From Crocinitomicaceae bacterium (lineage in GTDB: Bacteria > Bacteroidota > Bacteroidia > Flavobacteriales_D > Crocinitomicaceae): a stretch of DNA of 46,525 nucleotides. Position numbers and translations under genes: made by a program. The notes beneath the pieces were generated by a model that saw only the letters and a program-made list of their open reading frames with translations, was not told the origin of the DNA and searched no databases. The stretch is taken from the NCBI GenBank assembly GCA_002709305.1, contig PAQM01000001.1, positions 1 through 46,525 of the forward strand, written 5' to 3'. Below, piece by piece: positions 25,423-34,359 of the stretch. Numbering within the stretch: position 1 is the first letter of the stretch; each line of letters opens with the position of its first letter.

Positions 25423-25773
25423 ATGACTATTCCAATCGATCAAGAACAAAAAGACTTCTTTGTTAATGTTTATGATGTTGTTAAATGTATACCTGTAGGA
25501 AGAGTAACATCATATGGAGCTATTGCTAAATATCTTTGCGCACCAAGCGCTAGTAGGACGGTAGGATGGGCGATGAATTCTTCACATAAATTCTCTGAAA
25601 TACCCGCTCATCGTGTAGTTAATAGAAACGGCATGCTAACAGGAAAAATGCATTTTAAAACTCCAAAATCAATGCAAAAAAAACTAGAAAAAGAGGGAGT
25701 AATGATTATAAACGATAAAGTTCACAACTTTAAAGACATATATTGGGATCCTAATATTGAGCTAAAACTCTAA
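25423..25773 (+). CDS. alkyltransferase-like (ATL) MGMT-family protein
   Basis: 116 aa, with only the DNA-binding domain of O6-alkylguanine-DNA alkyltransferase. 'IPVGRVTSYGAIAKYLC' and 'SRTVGWAMNSS' are the helix-turn-helix and the arginine-finger region. The active-site PCHRV reads 'PAHRVVNRNG', with A62 in place of the acceptor cysteine. Proteins of this kind bind alkylated guanine without repairing it and flag it for nucleotide-excision repair. The downstream part 'LTGKMHFKTPKSMQKKLEKEGV' matches the family. It has its own ATG 11 bases after the protease stop, preceded by an AAGGA stretch. It lies 22 bases before the epimerase gene, so it may be read from the protease promoter. Confidence 0.92.
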   Translation: MTIPIDQEQKDFFVNVYDVVKCIPVGRVTSYGAIAKYLCAPSASRTVGWAMNSSHKFSEIPAHRVVNRNGMLTGKMHFKTPKSMQKKLEKEGVMIINDKVHNFKDIYWDPNIELKL

Positions 25774-25795
25774 CAATTAAACTATAAATTAACAT

Positions 25796-26797
25796 ATGAT
25801 ATTTGTTACTGGTGGGACAGGTTTATTGGGATCACATTTACTAGTTGAATTAGCTCAAAATAATCAAGATATTCGGGCAATATATAGATGCGAAAAAAAA
25901 AAAGAATCTGTTCGGTCATTATTCAAATACTACATAGCTAAAGACTATAATCTTTTTTTCGATCGAATTGAATGGATCAAGTCTGATATACTAGATATAA
26001 TAGACTTAAGAGATGCAATGGAAGGTGCTAAGCAAATATATCATTGTGCAGGATTAGTGTCTTTTCATAAAAGAGACTTTAATAAATTATTAAAAATTAA
26101 TTACGAAGGAACATCCAACATAGTAAACTTAGCATTAGAAATTAAAAATTGTAAGTTGTGTTATGTTAGTTCAACTGCTGCAATTGGTGGAGAAAAAAAC
26201 GAATATATAAATGAAAAGTCTAAATGGAAAAACACACCTAAGACGAGTGGGTATAGTGTTTCCAAGTACTCAGCGGAGAGAGAAGTCTGGCGAGCAATTC
26301 AAGAAGGTTTAAATGCCGTAATAGTTAATCCTTGTGTAATTATTGGCGCTGGTAATTGGAAATTAAGTTCATTAAAAATCTTTGATACATTAAAAAAAGG
26401 GAGTTGGTTTTATCCTCCAGGATCAAATGCAATTGTTGATGCAAGAGATGTTTCTGAAATTATGATTAAACTAATGAATTCTGATATTAAATCAGAGCGT
26501 TTCTTATGTATTGGTAGTAACCAATCCTTTAAAAAATTGATGTTTGAAATAGCTCAAAAATTAGGTGTTAATCCTCCTAAAAAAGCTGTAAGTAGATATA
26601 TAGTAGAAGTGACGAGAGTAATTATAGAGCTATTTTCAATGTTAACAGGAAAAAAAAATCCTATGACATCTGACACCATTAATAGTCTTTTTGATCACAA
26701 AAGCTACGATGCGTCAAAAATTAAGAATTTATTAAATTACAAGTTTAGAGATTTAAGCGAAGCTATAGAAAACAGTATAAGAGGACAACAACACTAA
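25796..26797 (+). CDS. NAD-dependent epimerase/dehydratase family protein (extended SDR)
   Basis: 333 aa. The N-terminal dinucleotide site is 'MIFVTGGTGLLGSHLLVELA' (GxxGxxG), followed by an 'IYHCAGLVSFH' strand. The active-site serine lies in 'CYVSSTAAIGG' and the catalytic YxxxK is 'SGYSVSKYSAE'. 'VNPCVIIGAGNW' is the conserved strand after the catalytic site. This is the atypical/extended short-chain dehydrogenase fold of sugar epimerases, dihydroflavonol-reductase-like and hydroxysteroid-dehydrogenase-like enzymes. The C-terminal substrate domain is not specific enough to name a substrate. Its 3' end overlaps the converging YD-repeat-like gene by four bases. Confidence 0.9.
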   Translation: MIFVTGGTGLLGSHLLVELAQNNQDIRAIYRCEKKKESVRSLFKYYIAKDYNLFFDRIEWIKSDILDIIDLRDAMEGAKQIYHCAGLVSFHKRDFNKLLKINYEGTSNIVNLALEIKNCKLCYVSSTAAIGGEKNEYINEKSKWKNTPKTSGYSVSKYSAEREVWRAIQEGLNAVIVNPCVIIGAGNWKLSSLKIFDTLKKGSWFYPPGSNAIVDARDVSEIMIKLMNSDIKSERFLCIGSNQSFKKLMFEIAQKLGVNPPKKAVSRYIVEVTRVIIELFSMLTGKKNPMTSDTINSLFDHKSYDASKIKNLLNYKFRDLSEAIENSIRGQQH

Positions 26798-27690
26798 TCA
26801 TAAAATTCATAATCCTTAAATCTTATAATCATCATAAAACCTGTGCTTACCTGCCTAGTTATAACTGAAGCTAATAATTTACTTTTACTATTATAAAGAA
26901 TTTGAATATCAGTAATGAAGACACCATTTTTATATATCTGTTTTTCTATTAAATTACCTAATTCATCATATTTAAATAGTAACTCCTCTAAATACCCTTC
27001 TTTTTGATTACTTTTTTTTCTGATTGCAGAAAGATAACCCTGTTCATTATAGTCATATATATCAGTATAAATAGTAGAAGTCATTTTTATCTTTTCAAGA
27101 TGCTCAATTAAATACCCATCTTCATTATATTTCCAAGATTCATCAAGATATGGTAGTCCATAATTATTATATCTAGTACTATTCGTTTGTAAGTGTGATT
27201 CATTATATTTTATTGTCTCTTGATTAAATTTTAAGGTTCTTATTATTTGATTATTTGAATCAATCTCACGCATATAATTTTCCTGAATAACCCTACCTTT
27301 ATTATCATAAATATATTCAATGGTATTATATCCCTCTCCATTTTTTTTCCTATGAAGAGTCATATCATTTTGTTCATTGTAATTGTATATATTCCTAATT
27401 TCATTTATAGTGCCATTATCAGATCGTCTTTCAAATGATGAAATTAAATGTCCTTGCCTATCAAATTCATAAACATATTTGAACTTAGTAGGCTTCATAC
27501 TTTCTCCCTTCTTTTTGTAGATAAAATAACCATTTAAACTTTTTAAATTATTCTCTTTTATGAATTTCTCATTAAAAAATGGTCGATCTGTAAATGCCTC
27601 TCCCTTTCTATTATCTAGAACTTGACTTATAGAAATGTGACTTATAAACAAAAGTGCCACTAGTATTTTTAGATAACTATTAACAAACAT
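26794..27690 (-). CDS. secreted YD/RHS-like repeat protein of unknown function
   Basis: 298 aa. An N-terminal signal peptide ('MFVNSYLKILVALLFISHIS') is followed by about 10 imperfect repeats of roughly 20 residues with cores such as 'YVYEFDRQGHLISSFE', 'YIYDNKGRVIQENYM' and 'FKYDELGNLIEKQIY'. This YD-type pattern is distinct from the YwqK repeats elsewhere in the window. No toxin domain follows, so it is not a polymorphic toxin. The frame opens with TTG at 27696; the ATG at 27690 is preferred as the start of the signal peptide. It overlaps the 3' end of the DUF255 gene by 11 bases, implying coupled translation with it. Confidence 0.75.
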   Translation of the reverse strand: MFVNSYLKILVALLFISHISISQVLDNRKGEAFTDRPFFNEKFIKENNLKSLNGYFIYKKKGESMKPTKFKYVYEFDRQGHLISSFERRSDNGTINEIRNIYNYNEQNDMTLHRKKNGEGYNTIEYIYDNKGRVIQENYMREIDSNNQIIRTLKFNQETIKYNESHLQTNSTRYNNYGLPYLDESWKYNEDGYLIEHLEKIKMTSTIYTDIYDYNEQGYLSAIRKKSNQKEGYLEELLFKYDELGNLIEKQIYKNGVFITDIQILYNSKSKLLASVITRQVSTGFMMIIRFKDYEFYD

Positions 27691-29680
27691 CCTCAACTTT
27701 TTTAGTTGAAATAAGACAACTATTATTCTTACACAAATAAATTAATGCTTCCTCTTGTAACGACTTATTGTCAAATATAGGGAGCTTTGATTTTGATATT
27801 GAACACGCAAATAATGAAATGGCATTTTTTCTGCTTTTTATTTCATTGTATTTTTCTTCTGCATTTTTGCCAATGATTACAAATTCATTCAACCCATATA
27901 TGAAGTGATTTAACAATATAGCCCAATTTGAATAAACAGATCCTTTCATCTCTATACCATTATATATATTAGATAACATCTGCTTTGAAATTTTTTCATA
28001 ATAACAATTATTGTAATATTTGGAAATATAATAAAGATTCCTTGCCATTACAGAATTACTTGACGGAATTACATTGTCAGTAACTTCCATTTTACGAGCG
28101 ATCAAAGGAGTATCATCTTGAGTAAAAAAGAACATTCCTGATTTCTCATCATAAAAATGTTTAATCACATATTTAATAAGATTATTAGACCTATCAAGCC
28201 ATTCTTCATTTAATGTTGATTCATACAAAGAAATAAAAGCTGAAATAACATGAGCATAGTCTTCTAAAAACCCTTGAATATTAGATCTCCCATTTTTATA
28301 ATTTCTCCAAAGTCCTCCATCAACTCTTAACTGTTTTTTTATAATCCAATTAGCATTATCTAAAGCTAAACTGAGAAAACGGTCTTCTTTAAAAATAGTA
28401 TAAGCATCACACAAGCCTTTAAGTGCTATGGCATTCCAGGAAGTCAAACACTTATCATCTATACTTGGACTAATCCTCTTGTTTCTATATAAAAGTAATT
28501 TTTTATTAATTCGTTTCATATTTGTCTCTAATTTTTCTAAAGACCATCCCATTTTATTCATGAATTCAGAATCAGATTCTTTTCTAAAAAGAATATTATT
28601 TCCCTCTTCCCAGTTACCATCTTTACTAATCTGATAAAAATCGGAAAACCAAGAAAAATCATCTTTCAAAATAGACTTAAGCTCAGATTCCCTCCAAACA
28701 TAAAATTTACCTTCTACACCTTCACTGTCTGCATCTATAGCGCAATAAAACGAACCATTTTCATTTAACATTTCACGTTCTATCCATTCTACTGTTTGAT
28801 AAATTATACGTTTATATAAGGGTGTTTTAAAACATTTATATCCTTGAGAATAAAGACTCAATAGTTGTCCATTATCATATAACATTTTCTCAAAATGAGG
28901 AACTTTCCAATAAATATCTACTGAATAACGACTAAATCCACCTCCAATCTGATCATAAATACCTCCATACACTATTTTATCGAGTGTCAATTGAACATAA
29001 GACATAATTTTCTGATTCTCTGAATTAATCGCGTAATCTAATAAAAAAGAAAAATTTGATGGTAACATAAATTTTGGAGCCTTTGTTTCTCCTCCATGAA
29101 TAAAATCAAAGCTTGTTGACCAATTATCAACTAATTTGTCTAGGTGAGAACATTTAAACTTAGAAGACTTCGCTTTTACACTAATCAACTCACTATCAAC
29201 AACTTCTTGGCATAAACCTTCTGCATAATTAACTACTTTATCATAATCATTATCATAAATATTCTTCAAAGATTTTAAGATATATATCCATTGATCCTTT
29301 GGGAAATAAGTGCCTCCATAAATTGGTTTACCATCTGGTAATGTAAAACAATTTAAAGGCCACCCCCCTCTGTGTGTCATTAGCTGAACTGCTGTCATAT
29401 ATACTTGATCAATATCCGGACGTTCTTCACGGTCAACTTTAACATTTATAAAAAATTTATTCATTAATTCAGCAACCTCTTCATCTTGAAAACATTCTTT
29501 TTCCATTACATGGCACCAGTGACAAGCAGAATAACCAATACTAAATAAAACTAATTTATTCTCTCTAGTCGCAATATCAAAAATATCTTTAGACCAAGGA
29601 ATCCAATTAACTGGATTTTCAGCATGTTGGAGCAAATAAGGAGACGTCTCATTTATTAAATCATTAGTGTAATTTTTCAT
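27680..29680 (-). CDS. DUF255/YyaL-type thioredoxin-domain protein
   Basis: 666 aa. The N-terminal thioredoxin-like domain begins 'NETSPYLLQHAENPVNWIPW' and has the conserved 'SACHWCHVMEKECF' with a CxxC pair, then 'VKVDREERPDIDQVYM' and 'GGWPLNCFTLPDGKPIYGG'. An (alpha/alpha)6-barrel, glycosidase-like region follows, with 'GGIYDQIGGGFSRYSVD', 'VPHFEKMLYDNGQLL', 'DADSEGVEGKFYVW' and 'LTSWNAIALKGLCDAY'. This is the family of bacterial YyaL and animal spermatogenesis-associated protein 20. The biochemical role is unknown; a redox or sugar-processing role is only guessed from the folds. The frame starts with TTG at 29701; the ATG at 29680 is chosen because the family homology begins there. Confidence 0.93.
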   Translation of the reverse strand: MKNYTNDLINETSPYLLQHAENPVNWIPWSKDIFDIATRENKLVLFSIGYSACHWCHVMEKECFQDEEVAELMNKFFINVKVDREERPDIDQVYMTAVQLMTHRGGWPLNCFTLPDGKPIYGGTYFPKDQWIYILKSLKNIYDNDYDKVVNYAEGLCQEVVDSELISVKAKSSKFKCSHLDKLVDNWSTSFDFIHGGETKAPKFMLPSNFSFLLDYAINSENQKIMSYVQLTLDKIVYGGIYDQIGGGFSRYSVDIYWKVPHFEKMLYDNGQLLSLYSQGYKCFKTPLYKRIIYQTVEWIEREMLNENGSFYCAIDADSEGVEGKFYVWRESELKSILKDDFSWFSDFYQISKDGNWEEGNNILFRKESDSEFMNKMGWSLEKLETNMKRINKKLLLYRNKRISPSIDDKCLTSWNAIALKGLCDAYTIFKEDRFLSLALDNANWIIKKQLRVDGGLWRNYKNGRSNIQGFLEDYAHVISAFISLYESTLNEEWLDRSNNLIKYVIKHFYDEKSGMFFFTQDDTPLIARKMEVTDNVIPSSNSVMARNLYYISKYYNNCYYEKISKQMLSNIYNGIEMKGSVYSNWAILLNHFIYGLNEFVIIGKNAEEKYNEIKSRKNAISLFACSISKSKLPIFDNKSLQEEALIYLCKNNSCLISTKKVEDVC

Positions 29681-29821
29681 ATTATAAAAATAGAGAATCA
29701 ATTATATATCTTAATCAATAGCATCAATAATCTTAATGTGATATATATATAAATAGAAAAAAAAAATACTTTTTATAAAATAAAATAACCACTCTGATTA
29801 TTTTTACATAAACAAGAAGTA

Positions 29822-31309
29822 TTGAAAGAAATAAAAACATATAAAATAACTTTATTTATAATAGGAGTTATTTTACTATTATCTCCTATAGTATACTTAA
29901 TACCTGAAGATGGTTGGAATATAAAAATTGCGACATTAAAATTTCTTTCAAAAGAGAATTTTCTCAACCCCAAAAAACAAGAAAAAGCAGATATCTCTAA
30001 TTTAATTTCAGATGTTGACACAAATCTCTTATTAATTGAACCAATAGATTCAACATTAATAAAAAAAGAAATTGATAGTTCAGAAATAATACTACCCCCT
30101 ATAAAAAAAATAAATATATCAGAAATCCCTGTTGTTAAAATTCAAATAAATAATAGTGGAAAAGAATTAATGCGAAATTTCTTTGAAAGATTAAATGGAT
30201 TAAGAATAAGCAAAGAAAAAATCTCAATTCTTCACTACGGTGATTCTCAAATTGAAGGAGACAGAATGACTAGTTATATCCGTCAACGTATTCAAGATCA
30301 ATTTGGAGGTAATGGACCAGGATTAATTCCTGCTAATGATGTGTATAACTCATTCTCCTTTAATCAAGATTATTCAGATAATTTTATTAGATATACTGCT
30401 TTTGGTGGTAAAAAATTAAGAGAAATGCATTATGGTGTTATGGGCTCTGTAGCAAGGTTTACGCCAGAGTATAAACTAGATAGTACATTTACAATAGACT
30501 CATTAATAGAACAAACAGCTTGGATAGAATTTGGACCATCAAATGTTGCTTATCCTCGAGCTAAATCATACAATAATGTTACAATGCATTACAATCAATG
30601 TGTTTATCCTACAAAAGTTATTGTTACACAAAATAATAATACAATACATGAAGAAGAATTAAAATCAGATAGTGCTTATCACATTCTAAAGTTATCACTC
30701 CCATCTAATTTAGGCAAAATCCGTTATACATTTACAGGTAAAATTAGTCCAAATATTTGTGGTTTTTCTCTAGATGGTAGTTCCGGTGTTCAAGTTTCAA
30801 ACATTGCAATGCGCGGTTCTAGTGGGACTATTTTTAGAAGATTAAAAAGAAATACATTAATCCCAATGTATAGAACACTAAATACTAAAATGGTTATTAT
30901 GCAATATGGAGGTAATTCAATCCCATTCTTTAAAGATAGTAGTGGCGTTGAAAATTTTGCGAATTATTTTAAAAGTCAAATTAATTCTATTAAACGAATG
31001 AATCCTAATCTGTTTGTTATTGTAATAGGCCCAAGTGATATGTCAAAGTTAAAAGACGGTATTTATAACACTTATAAATTACTGCCTTATTGTGTAGAAA
31101 AAATGAAAGAAGCCACTATTGCATCCGGGTCTGGATATTGGGACTTATACAGTGCGATGGGAGGAGAGAACTCTATGCCGGCTTGGGTTGAAAAAGGTTT
31201 GGCTGGCAATGATCATATTCATTTTAGTAGCAAAGGAGCAAAAATTGCTTCTCAAATGTTTTATGATGCTTTAATTTCAGAATATGTAAAATGGAATAAC
31301 AATAACTAA
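29822..31309 (+). CDS. membrane-anchored SGNH-hydrolase-like protein, probable TTG start
   Basis: 495 aa. The N-terminal segment 'ITLFIIGVILLLSPIVYLI' is a membrane anchor or uncleaved signal. A low-complexity stalk follows to about 120, then an SGNH/GDSL-type domain. Block I is 'SILHYGDSQIEGDRM' (S142), a mid block is 'FVIVIGPSDMSKL', and the Asp-His pair is 'NDHIHFSSKGAK' (D464, H467). Such proteins beside MBOAT acyltransferases are acetyl transfer or esterase partners, as in alginate AlgX/AlgJ or DltD systems. There is no in-frame ATG before about residue 115, and an in-frame stop lies at 29795, so the TTG at 29822 must be the start to keep the membrane segment. The stop is immediately followed by the next gene. 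Confidence 0.78.
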   Translation: MKEIKTYKITLFIIGVILLLSPIVYLIPEDGWNIKIATLKFLSKENFLNPKKQEKADISNLISDVDTNLLLIEPIDSTLIKKEIDSSEIILPPIKKINISEIPVVKIQINNSGKELMRNFFERLNGLRISKEKISILHYGDSQIEGDRMTSYIRQRIQDQFGGNGPGLIPANDVYNSFSFNQDYSDNFIRYTAFGGKKLREMHYGVMGSVARFTPEYKLDSTFTIDSLIEQTAWIEFGPSNVAYPRAKSYNNVTMHYNQCVYPTKVIVTQNNNTIHEEELKSDSAYHILKLSLPSNLGKIRYTFTGKISPNICGFSLDGSSGVQVSNIAMRGSSGTIFRRLKRNTLIPMYRTLNTKMVIMQYGGNSIPFFKDSSGVENFANYFKSQINSIKRMNPNLFVIVIGPSDMSKLKDGIYNTYKLLPYCVEKMKEATIASGSGYWDLYSAMGGENSMPAWVEKGLAGNDHIHFSSKGAKIASQMFYDALISEYVKWNNNN

Positions 31310-32620
31310 TTGAAGTTTTATAAATTAATATTACTCTTAATTTCAGCACATATATCATTGAGTCAATTATCATTAGACTCTTTGAGCAAGTATAATTTTG
31401 AAAGTTTTCGGGATATGGATTCATCAATTAAAACGATTTACCCTTTTGTAGATTTTTCAAAAAACAATTTTAAGTTCTACTCAAAAGAAAGTGAAAATTT
31501 TGAGCTATTTCATAATAAAATGCGAAAGATTATTAGTCAAAAGAGAGGAAAGCTAAACTTATATCATATTGGGGGGTCACATTTACAAGCAGACATTTAT
31601 ACACATGATATTCGAACTTATCTCCAAACTCGTTGGGAAGGTGTGACTGGAGAAAGAGGTTGGGTCTTTCCTTTTGACTTAGCAAAAACAAATAACCCAG
31701 GGAATTATGAATTTTCTTCGCCTAATACTTGGGTTCCTTATAGAAGCGTGGTTCAAAAACCAGGTAAAGTAAATGTCGATTACGGAATTCTAGGCTATCT
31801 TGTTACATGTTCAGATTCTGCTATTATAATCAAATTTAAACACGATCGAACAACAATTAAACCACAAATTAAACACCTTAGAATTTATCATAATATAGGA
31901 GAATTTCCATATTGGATTCACTTGGGAGAGAATGAAATATTAAAAGAGCGTATAACAAATAATCTAGAAGAAGGATTCTCGGACATTTATTTTACAGATC
32001 CTATAAACGACTTAAATATTCAGTTTTGTAGAATCTATGAATCAGCTCCAGAATTAGAAATTTATGGGTTTTTAATGATGAATGATGAACCGGGGTTTTC
32101 ATACACATCAATTGGGATTAATGGTGCTGGTTTATATACTTATATAGATAATATTCGTTTTGAAGAACAACTCAAATCATACCCGCCAGATTTTTTTGCT
32201 TATTCCGTTGGAACAAATGACGGTAATGTCCCTTATAATGAATTCAAGCCTGAAATATATAAGTCAAATCTTGAAAAGATGATGCAAATGGCGTTACGCG
32301 CAAATCCAAATTGTGCTTTACTTCTAACAGTTCCTAACGACTCTTATTATAAAAGAAGATACCTTAACAAAAATATTGAAAGAGAACGAACTATGATTAT
32401 TGAATTAGCCAGAGAATATAACATGGCTGTTTGGGATCTATATGGTGTCATGGGTGGATTAGGTTCAAGTAAAACATGGGAATCAAATGGTTTGATGCGA
32501 GGTGATTTAATTCATTTTACACACTCAGGATATCATTTTAAAGCAGAATTGTATATTGATAGTCTATTAAAGTTTATAGATCAAATGGAAAAAATAAAAA
32601 CTACTAATAATAAACTATAA
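31310..32620 (+). CDS. secreted SGNH-hydrolase-like protein with GGS in place of GDS, TTG start
   Basis: 436 aa. It opens with TTG directly after the TAA of the preceding gene and encodes a signal peptide ('KFYKLILLLISAHISLSQ'). The SGNH landmarks are altered in block I, 'LYHIGGSHLQADIYT': S90 is kept but the preceding Asp is Gly. Block III is 'FAYSVGTNDGNVPYN', and the Asp-His pair is 'RGDLIHFTHSGYH' (D399, H402). This is a diverged paralogue or partner of the preceding gene, likely acting in the periplasm on a polysaccharide or cell-wall substrate. Its stop is 3 bases before the MBOAT gene, so the three genes form a tight unit. Confidence 0.78.
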   Translation: MKFYKLILLLISAHISLSQLSLDSLSKYNFESFRDMDSSIKTIYPFVDFSKNNFKFYSKESENFELFHNKMRKIISQKRGKLNLYHIGGSHLQADIYTHDIRTYLQTRWEGVTGERGWVFPFDLAKTNNPGNYEFSSPNTWVPYRSVVQKPGKVNVDYGILGYLVTCSDSAIIIKFKHDRTTIKPQIKHLRIYHNIGEFPYWIHLGENEILKERITNNLEEGFSDIYFTDPINDLNIQFCRIYESAPELEIYGFLMMNDEPGFSYTSIGINGAGLYTYIDNIRFEEQLKSYPPDFFAYSVGTNDGNVPYNEFKPEIYKSNLEKMMQMALRANPNCALLLTVPNDSYYKRRYLNKNIERERTMIIELAREYNMAVWDLYGVMGGLGSSKTWESNGLMRGDLIHFTHSGYHFKAELYIDSLLKFIDQMEKIKTTNNKL

Positions 32621-32623
32621 ATT

Positions 32624-34348
32624 ATGGAGCGATTATTTTCAATTTTTTCTTCAGAAATTGGTGATGGAAGTTCACTTGTCTTTACAAAATTAGACTTTTG
32701 GTTATTTTTCTTATTAGTAATGATCGTATTGTCTTTTCTAAATAAAAAGACGATAGTTCGAAGTATATTCCTTACAATCGTAAGCTTATTTTTCTTCTAT
32801 AAAACTTCGGGGTTATATATGCTCCTATTAATTATCAGTGTCACATTTAATTACTTCTTAGGTAGAAGGATATTCATCTCCAAAAACGAAATCAATAGAA
32901 AATTTATAATTATTATTTCAGCAATATTTAACCTTTTCATTTTAGGTTATTTTAAATATGCCTATTTCTTTACAGCATCTTTTAATGACATGTTTCATTC
33001 AAATTATGAAATAATAAACCAATTTGCAAAATTTGGAAATAGCTTTTTTGATAATACACCATTTGTAGAAAAAATTCTTCTTCCTGTTGGAGTATCTTTC
33101 TTTACATTTCAAAATATAAGCTATGTAGTAGACATATACCGTAAAGAGATTAATCCTGTAAAAAACTTTTTTCATTATTCATTCTTTGTAACATTCTTTC
33201 CACAATTAGTTATGGGACCTATTGTAAGAGCACGTGACTTTATGCCTCAACTAGCTCAGCAATCTATTTTAACTAAAGTAGATTTTAGCTGGTCCATTAT
33301 ACAAATAGTAAAAGGTCTCATAAAAAAAATAGTGATAGCCGACTTCTTAATTGTTTATTTCATTGACAAATTACTTTTTACTGAAACATTTACATTCGAA
33401 GAACCTGGATTTGTTTATGTAATTGTAATGTGGGCATACTCGATTCATATCTATGCTGATTTCTCTGGATATACAGATATCGCAATTGGATTATCTAGAT
33501 TAATGGGATTCAAATTAAAACCAAACTTTAACTCACCATATAAAGCAGTCAATGTTGCTGATTTCTGGAGAAGATGGCATATTTCGCTTGGATCATGGTT
33601 AAAAGATTATCTATATATTCCTCTCGGAGGTAACAGAACTGGTGGCATTGGATCGTATATTGCCATAGCATTAATTTTCACTTTTCTTATTTTCATAACA
33701 CAATGGTGGGAACTTCTATGGATATATGGAGGATTAACTATCATATACCTATTAGGAATTATTTTTATTACAGACTTTAAGCGATTTGTTCATAGAGATT
33801 TAAATCTTATTATAACAATGGTATTAGGTGGTCTATGGCATGGCCCTAGTGAAAATTTTGTTATCTGGGGTGCAATGAATGGATGCGCACTATTAGTTTA
33901 CAAATATTGGAAAAGAATTAGTTTCTATGAAAACTCTCAAAGAATTATTGCTCACTTTTGGAAAATATTTATCACATTTAATTTTATAACATTTACGCGT
34001 ATATGGTTCAAATTAGATGAAGCTAGAATAGGACCATTTAAAGAAAGTGGTTTGACAGATTATAAAGCAGATAAGCTTCCTATGGAATTACTAAATCAAA
34101 TTACATTCCACTTTAATTTTTCAATAGACTATTTTATAAAATTCATTGATACATATCATATACCATTAATAATTATGTTAGCAGGATTCATAGTACATTG
34201 GCTTCCAAATAAAGTAAAAACCTTTTACGAAAAAACTTTTACCTCTTTACCTATGTGGCTGCAAATAATTTCTGTCTCTATAATTATTCTACTAGTATAT
34301 CAAGCTATTGGCTTAGAACAACCGCCATTTGTATATCTACAATTTTAG
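32624..34348 (+). CDS. MBOAT family O-acyltransferase (AlgI/DltB-like)
   Basis: 574 aa with about eleven membrane segments. The MBOAT core is clear: 'PVGVSFFTFQNISYVVDIYR', 'FFPQLVMGPIVRARDFMPQL', 'YADFSGYTDIAIGLSRLMG', 'NVADFWRRWHISLGSWLKDY' (H319), 'YIPLGGNRTGG', and the catalytic-type 'GGLWHGPSENFVIWG' (H406). The family moves acyl groups across or at the membrane; the AlgI/DltB branch transfers acetyl or D-alanyl groups to extracytoplasmic polymers with help from SGNH proteins. The two preceding genes are such proteins, separated by 0 and 3 bases. The acceptor polymer is not identified. It converges on paaZ with an 11-base gap. Confidence 0.93.
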   Translation: MERLFSIFSSEIGDGSSLVFTKLDFWLFFLLVMIVLSFLNKKTIVRSIFLTIVSLFFFYKTSGLYMLLLIISVTFNYFLGRRIFISKNEINRKFIIIISAIFNLFILGYFKYAYFFTASFNDMFHSNYEIINQFAKFGNSFFDNTPFVEKILLPVGVSFFTFQNISYVVDIYRKEINPVKNFFHYSFFVTFFPQLVMGPIVRARDFMPQLAQQSILTKVDFSWSIIQIVKGLIKKIVIADFLIVYFIDKLLFTETFTFEEPGFVYVIVMWAYSIHIYADFSGYTDIAIGLSRLMGFKLKPNFNSPYKAVNVADFWRRWHISLGSWLKDYLYIPLGGNRTGGIGSYIAIALIFTFLIFITQWWELLWIYGGLTIIYLLGIIFITDFKRFVHRDLNLIITMVLGGLWHGPSENFVIWGAMNGCALLVYKYWKRISFYENSQRIIAHFWKIFITFNFITFTRIWFKLDEARIGPFKESGLTDYKADKLPMELLNQITFHFNFSIDYFIKFIDTYHIPLIIMLAGFIVHWLPNKVKTFYEKTFTSLPMWLQIISVSIIILLVYQAIGLEQPPFVYLQF

Positions 34349-34359
34349 ATGAAAAAATA

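Noticed and set aside
29773-30021. 82-aa minus-strand reading frame over the start of the first SGNH gene
   Set aside because: It overlaps the stalk region antisense and has no family likeness; the plus-strand frame continues into clear SGNH motifs.
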